DNA of 64,000 nt from Agapetus fuscipes (Eukaryota; Arthropoda; Insecta; Trichoptera; Glossosomatidae). The DNA lies in assembly GCA_951799405.1 (NCBI GenBank), contig OX637334.1:248001-312000 (forward strand), in the 5' to 3' direction. A program made the position numbers and the translations under genes. Positions 61,036-64,000 of the stretch are shown here, piece after piece; the first letter of the stretch is position 1; each line of letters begins with the position of its first letter. The notes beneath the pieces are model-generated. The model ran no database searches, was not told the origin of the DNA, and saw only the letters and a list, made by a program, of their open reading frames with translations.

Positions 61036-61080
61036 TAGAACTCGCCTTGAGAATGCTTTCTACTTGTGAATACGAAACGT
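61036..61080 (+). repeat. Weak hammerhead-like motif
   Basis: CCTTGAGAATGCTTTC, loop, GAATACGAAACGTCGGC. Matches the minus-strand motif at 17760 (TTTGAGAATGCTTTCC, AAAACGAAACGTC). Confidence 0.45.
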
Positions 61081-61156
61081 CGGCAGATAAAAAAAACTGC
61101 CTATAAAACATGGTCTAACCAGAAAAAACACAAAAGTAATTTCTTGTGTCAATATT

Positions 61157-61353
61157 CCTTGACTTATAGGTTGGTATGAGTCTGACAGCCCATAATGTAA
61201 AAAAATATTCACTATGCCAATGTCGAACCTCAATTTTTAAGTACACATTCAGCATTTGTAAGCGCGAACTTCACGTGTTTGCTTATGGGCATACATTTGA
61301 TATGAGCTTTTAATGTTAATATATCCTTGCAACTTAGATTATAGAGATTATAA
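61157..61353 (+). repeat. Fam-A repeat with internal deletion
   Basis: CCTTGACTTATAGGTTGG head, then a jump from CCAATGTCGAACC to TTTTTAAGTACACATTC (about 55 bp lost), tail AACTTAGATTATAGAG. Confidence 0.9.
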
Positions 61354-61374
61354 ATGAGTAGAGTGTAAAATGAG

Positions 61375-61515
61375 TACTAACGTCCTCGGGAGCTGGGACA
61401 CCCCCAGTTCAACTGAAGTGGTTGGCGTGAGGCCAGCCCCCTTACCTATAAAAATAAATAGATTCCACTCGCCGCATACGATATTTTCAAGAAAAAAGCA
61501 GCAAAAAGTAACACT
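61375..61515 (+). repeat. Fam-B 3' portion
   Basis: CCTCGGGAGCTGGGACACC, AACTGAAGTGGTTGGCG, TATAAAAATAAATAGATTCC. The tRNA head is absent. Confidence 0.85.
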
Positions 61516-62427
61516 ATAGATATGTGTTTTTTTTACAAATATGTAAGCAGTCATCTTCAAAAAGACATCAAATGTTTTTTTTGACAGCCGATCGCAGATA
61601 AATAACGTTTCCAATTCAAACTTCGAACACAACTTTATGTTGCCAGCACACAAAAAAAAAATACGCAGCTTACATTCCCCGGGTAAATGTGGGGAAAAGC
61701 TTTGTGTGTAGATGGCAGCACCGGCGGCTGATAACGCCTTCCCGCCGTTTTCCCCTGGCGGCCATATTTCATCGTTTTATGATCGCATTTCGGAAACAGA
61801 TGAATATTATTACTTTTCGATGGCGGTTTTTACGCCATAAAATGTACATTTTTATAGTTTTTAATTTAGTTTTTTTACGTCTTCGTTAACTGACACAGTT
61901 ATGAATGTTTACGTAGTAAATTGATAGTTTTTTATTACGCACTTTACCCCGATTATAAAACGTTGCGTCAACTCCCTTCGAACGCGTAAATAGCAAAATG
62001 CATGGAAGCTACAACAGCACCCCTAGGCAGTAATTTACTTTGCATACGTTTTTGTTTTCTTTTTACTCGAACGAGTTCTTCACGACTTTTTTCTTGCATT
62101 ATTAACTTTGTCCTATGATACCGAGGCTCCACAGAAAGGCGGCAAAAGTTTGCAGAGTTCAAGTTTTAAGATTTAATGAAATATTAAGTGCTCATATGAT
62201 GAAGGACGCTCTGACGAATTTTAATACTTACTTAATAGACAGTAGTATGCCGCTGTTAGAGCTTATTTATGGTTCTATGGAAACTCACCTGAGAAAAACG
62301 ATGTTCTATGATTGGAAGTGTAGAACACTTCCATTGAATTTGGTTGCAAATTCAAAAATGTTCCGACCCCATTCATACTACTAGAAATTTATGATTTATT
62401 ACGTCATAATAACCCGATAACATCTGT
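61516..62427. other. Unassigned stretch
   Basis: 61960-62030 has CAACTCCCTTCGAACGCG and ACAACAGCACCCCTAGG, the MITE family of 22855. An 89-codon frame at 62115-62384 (LRFNEILSAHMMKDALTNF...) has no known domain. Confidence 0.4.
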
Positions 62428-62530
62428 TAACTCAGGGTCAAAGATTTCGTCAAAAGAGCCTGACGGGATTCGAACAGACACTATTTAAATTCTCATTGCC
62501 TTGGTCGCTCGACCATAGCGCCAACTCTCT
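62428..62530 (-). repeat. Fam-D tRNA-like SINE
   Basis: On the minus strand GGCGCTATGGTCGAGCGACC (A box, Leu/Ser-like) and CTGTTCGAATCCCGTC (B box), then AATCTTTGACCCTGAG. Confidence 0.7.
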
Positions 62531-62951
62531 AGCCAAAAATAATTAAATAAATTCGTATAAAATGAAACAAAAATTAAAACAAAATCCAATCTGAACATTT
62601 GAATTGATAGGTATTGAATTCCATAAATTTTATTCAAAAAAAGAACAAGGGTCAGATAATGGCTTTTCCATTTGGCAGCCCCATCTTTCCTGCTCCGAGC
62701 ACAGAGTATCCATCACATTCCAATGGTGGCGATAATGGGAAGCGATTTAAATAGATGCTTGCGAGTGTGGCCAGAGCACTACTTGATTTTTATCGATGGC
62801 CCTTGCGGGCAACATAAATCTGCAATGTCAAAGTTGAAAAATGGCGCCGAGAATTTTAGAACATTTAAAATAATGGCTGGATATTCAATATCTGCCGCGC
62901 TGCTTCATTACAATCGTATAATATTACAGCTAAGAGCATGAAGATCTATAC
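62531..62951. other. Unassigned stretch
   Basis: An 89-codon frame at 62672-62941 lacks recognisable features; no repeat found. Confidence 0.4.
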
Positions 62952-62953
62952 TG

Positions 62954-63161
62954 TATAATTTAAGTTGCAAAGATACCTACTTATAGCTCGTAATCTCTAG
63001 AAAATTAAATCAAAATGTGTATGAAAACACAGAGAATGACATTTTCTGTCAATAGTCTATAATCTAAGTTGCACAGATACCTACGTATGAGTCTTAATCT
63101 TTAGACAATTAATTTAAAATGTGTATGAAAATACAGAGAATGTCATTTTCTGTCTAGAATC
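62954..63161 (-). repeat. Tandem duplication of a Fam-A tail plus flank
   Basis: Two units of 105 and 103 bp, each TATAAT(T/C)TAAGTTGCA, AGATACCTAC, TGTGTATGAAAA, CAGAGAATG, CATTTTCTGTC. A third copy of the first 16 bases starts the Fam-A copy at 63162. Confidence 0.88.
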
Positions 63162-63386
63162 TATAATCTACGTTGCACTGACATGTTAACATTTAAAATT
63201 CATATTAAATGCACGCTCACAAGCAGATGCGTGTAAATTCACGCTTACAAAGTCTGCATTTTTACTTACAAATTAAAATCCAAACTACAACTTTTGCCGA
63301 TCTTCCCTGACACAAGGGTGACAAATGCAAAGAGAACCATTTTGTACAGCATAAGTAGTCAGCCTCATACCTTTAAGTCAAGGGAT
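63162..63386 (-). repeat. Fam-A repeat, near full length
   Basis: AATCTACGTTGCACTG, ATTCACGCTTACAAAG, CCGATCTTCCCTGACAC, GTAGTCAGCCTCATACC, TTTAAGTCAAGGGA. Confidence 0.9.
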
Positions 63387-63404
63387 ATCAAATATTCAAC
63401 AAAA

Positions 63405-63450
63405 TATTTGTATGCCTTTTCCCTAGCAACCCGGAAGGGTGATGACGTTT
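63405..63450 (+). repeat. CCTAGCAACC-type repeat
   Basis: GCCTTTTCCCTAGCAACCCG and GAAGGGTGATGACG, the core shared with 6905 and 26870. Confidence 0.6.
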
Positions 63451-63532
63451 ATTCTCGCGTCCTTTTCAATGCCCCGACCTCATTGTAACTATCAACATTG
63501 TGTCTATACTTGTACATACTTAGGGGCTGTCC

Positions 63533-63810
63533 ATATATTACGTCATTCGCATTAAGGGGGGGGGAGTCTGGTCTGCGGATGATGGCAAATGACGGACGAG
63601 TACCGAAAGTGACGTCGTTCTTGGAAATACCAATTTCTACAAAATATACAAAATATTATGTAAGTATTTAAACATTATTAATTGTTAAGCTCCTCCATTA
63701 TTACAGCAAGAGGGAGAGGGGGGGTCGTTAGATAATGACTAAAGGATGATTGTAAGGGGGGGGGGGTCGAAAATCGGCCAAAATCGATGACGTAATTTAT
63801 GGACGGCCCC
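63533..63810. mobile_element. PIF/Harbinger-type MITE, 278 bp, TSD TTA
   Basis: GGGGCTGTCCATATATTACG at the left and the complement of GGGGCCGTCCATAAATTACG at the right. TTA flanks both ends (63530-63532, 63811-63813). Subterminal GGGGGGGG and GGGGGGTC runs are inside. I recall such termini in many animal genomes. Confidence 0.85.
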
Positions 63811-64000
63811 TTATAACTTCATAAAAATTTGGATAAAATAATGAACCTTTTTTTATTATTTTACTTGAAAAATTAATCAACAATTTTGTACCTACAACTT
63901 ATAAATATATCTAAAAAAAATACTATTTTTTAGTTAAAGCGCTGAAGGGTTGGCACAATGTAAAAAAAATAAGTTGTTAAAAGTTTGGGACGAGGGAGTG
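63811..64000. other. Unassigned AT-rich end
   Basis: Nothing recognised up to the right edge. Confidence 0.4.

Noticed and set aside
62115..62384. 89-codon ORF as a host gene
   Set aside because: No recognisable family, splice sites or conservation evidence; length is within chance for AT-rich DNA.

Overview
This window looks like intergenic or intronic DNA from an AT-rich arthropod genome, most likely an insect. That reading rests on the mix of elements: a Penelope-like element (PLE) with a GIY-YIG endonuclease, several non-LTR families ending in arthropod-type C-termini, tRNA-headed SINEs, PIF/Harbinger MITEs with TTA target duplications, and long A/T-rich spacers. The species cannot be named from the sequence. 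I recognise no intact host protein-coding gene, no rRNA or functional tRNA gene, and no CRISPR array. Nearly every ORF longer than 60 codons is a transposon relic or chance reading of repeats.

The dominant component is a dispersed repeat of about 255 bp, here called Fam-A (5' end TTCCTTGACTTATAGG, 3' tail of GATTA- or ATTATAG-type repeats). More than 40 full or partial copies lie on both strands, sometimes inserted in each other with 5-8 bp target duplications. Its central ~90 bp can be aligned with the middle of a tRNA-headed SINE (Fam-B, head GGTCGATAGCTCAG), so both carry a shared SINE domain. A second tRNA-headed SINE (Fam-C, head GGTCCGTAG) appears in one copy fused downstream of the 3' half of a 5S rRNA. 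At two loci Fam-C and Fam-B form the same head-to-tail dimer.

Layout: 1-0.55 kb, minus-strand non-LTR reverse transcriptase running off the left edge; 0.6-7.5 kb, Fam-A copies, an L2/CR1-like LINE 3' end, PLE-derived short elements and a 34-bp minisatellite; 7.5-14.8 kb, Fam-B SINEs, two Harbinger MITEs, a PLE fold-back and a TIR element; 15-20 kb, dense Fam-A including a self-nested pair; 20.3-21.5 kb, a second LINE 3' end; 22.2-22.8 kb, a TIR element hosting the 5S-tRNA SINE; 23-34 kb, sparse relics and unassigned AT-rich DNA; 34.6-40 kb, fold-back PLEs, SINEs and an HSE-like array; 41-43.8 kb, LINE relics, a possible hAT element, a CpG-rich island and Fam-A; 44.0-45.9 kb, the best PLE copy; 46.6-47.9 kb, a SINE dimer, LINE relic and solo LTR; 49-52.2 kb, a MITE with nested LINE and a 36/40-bp minisatellite; 52.8-56.7 kb, a large inverted PLE split by a later insertion; 57-64 kb, mixed SINEs, LINE ends and a terminal Harbinger MITE.

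The most interesting coherent signal is PLE-related. Several loci carry a CTGAAGA - stem - GAAAC hairpin resembling a hammerhead-ribozyme core. Short, mostly fold-back elements with this motif sit between perfect 10-14 bp direct repeats, which indicates recent PLE-type mobilisation. All coordinates and alignments were made by eye; copy boundaries are good to a few bases where target duplications are seen and about 10-20 bp elsewhere.
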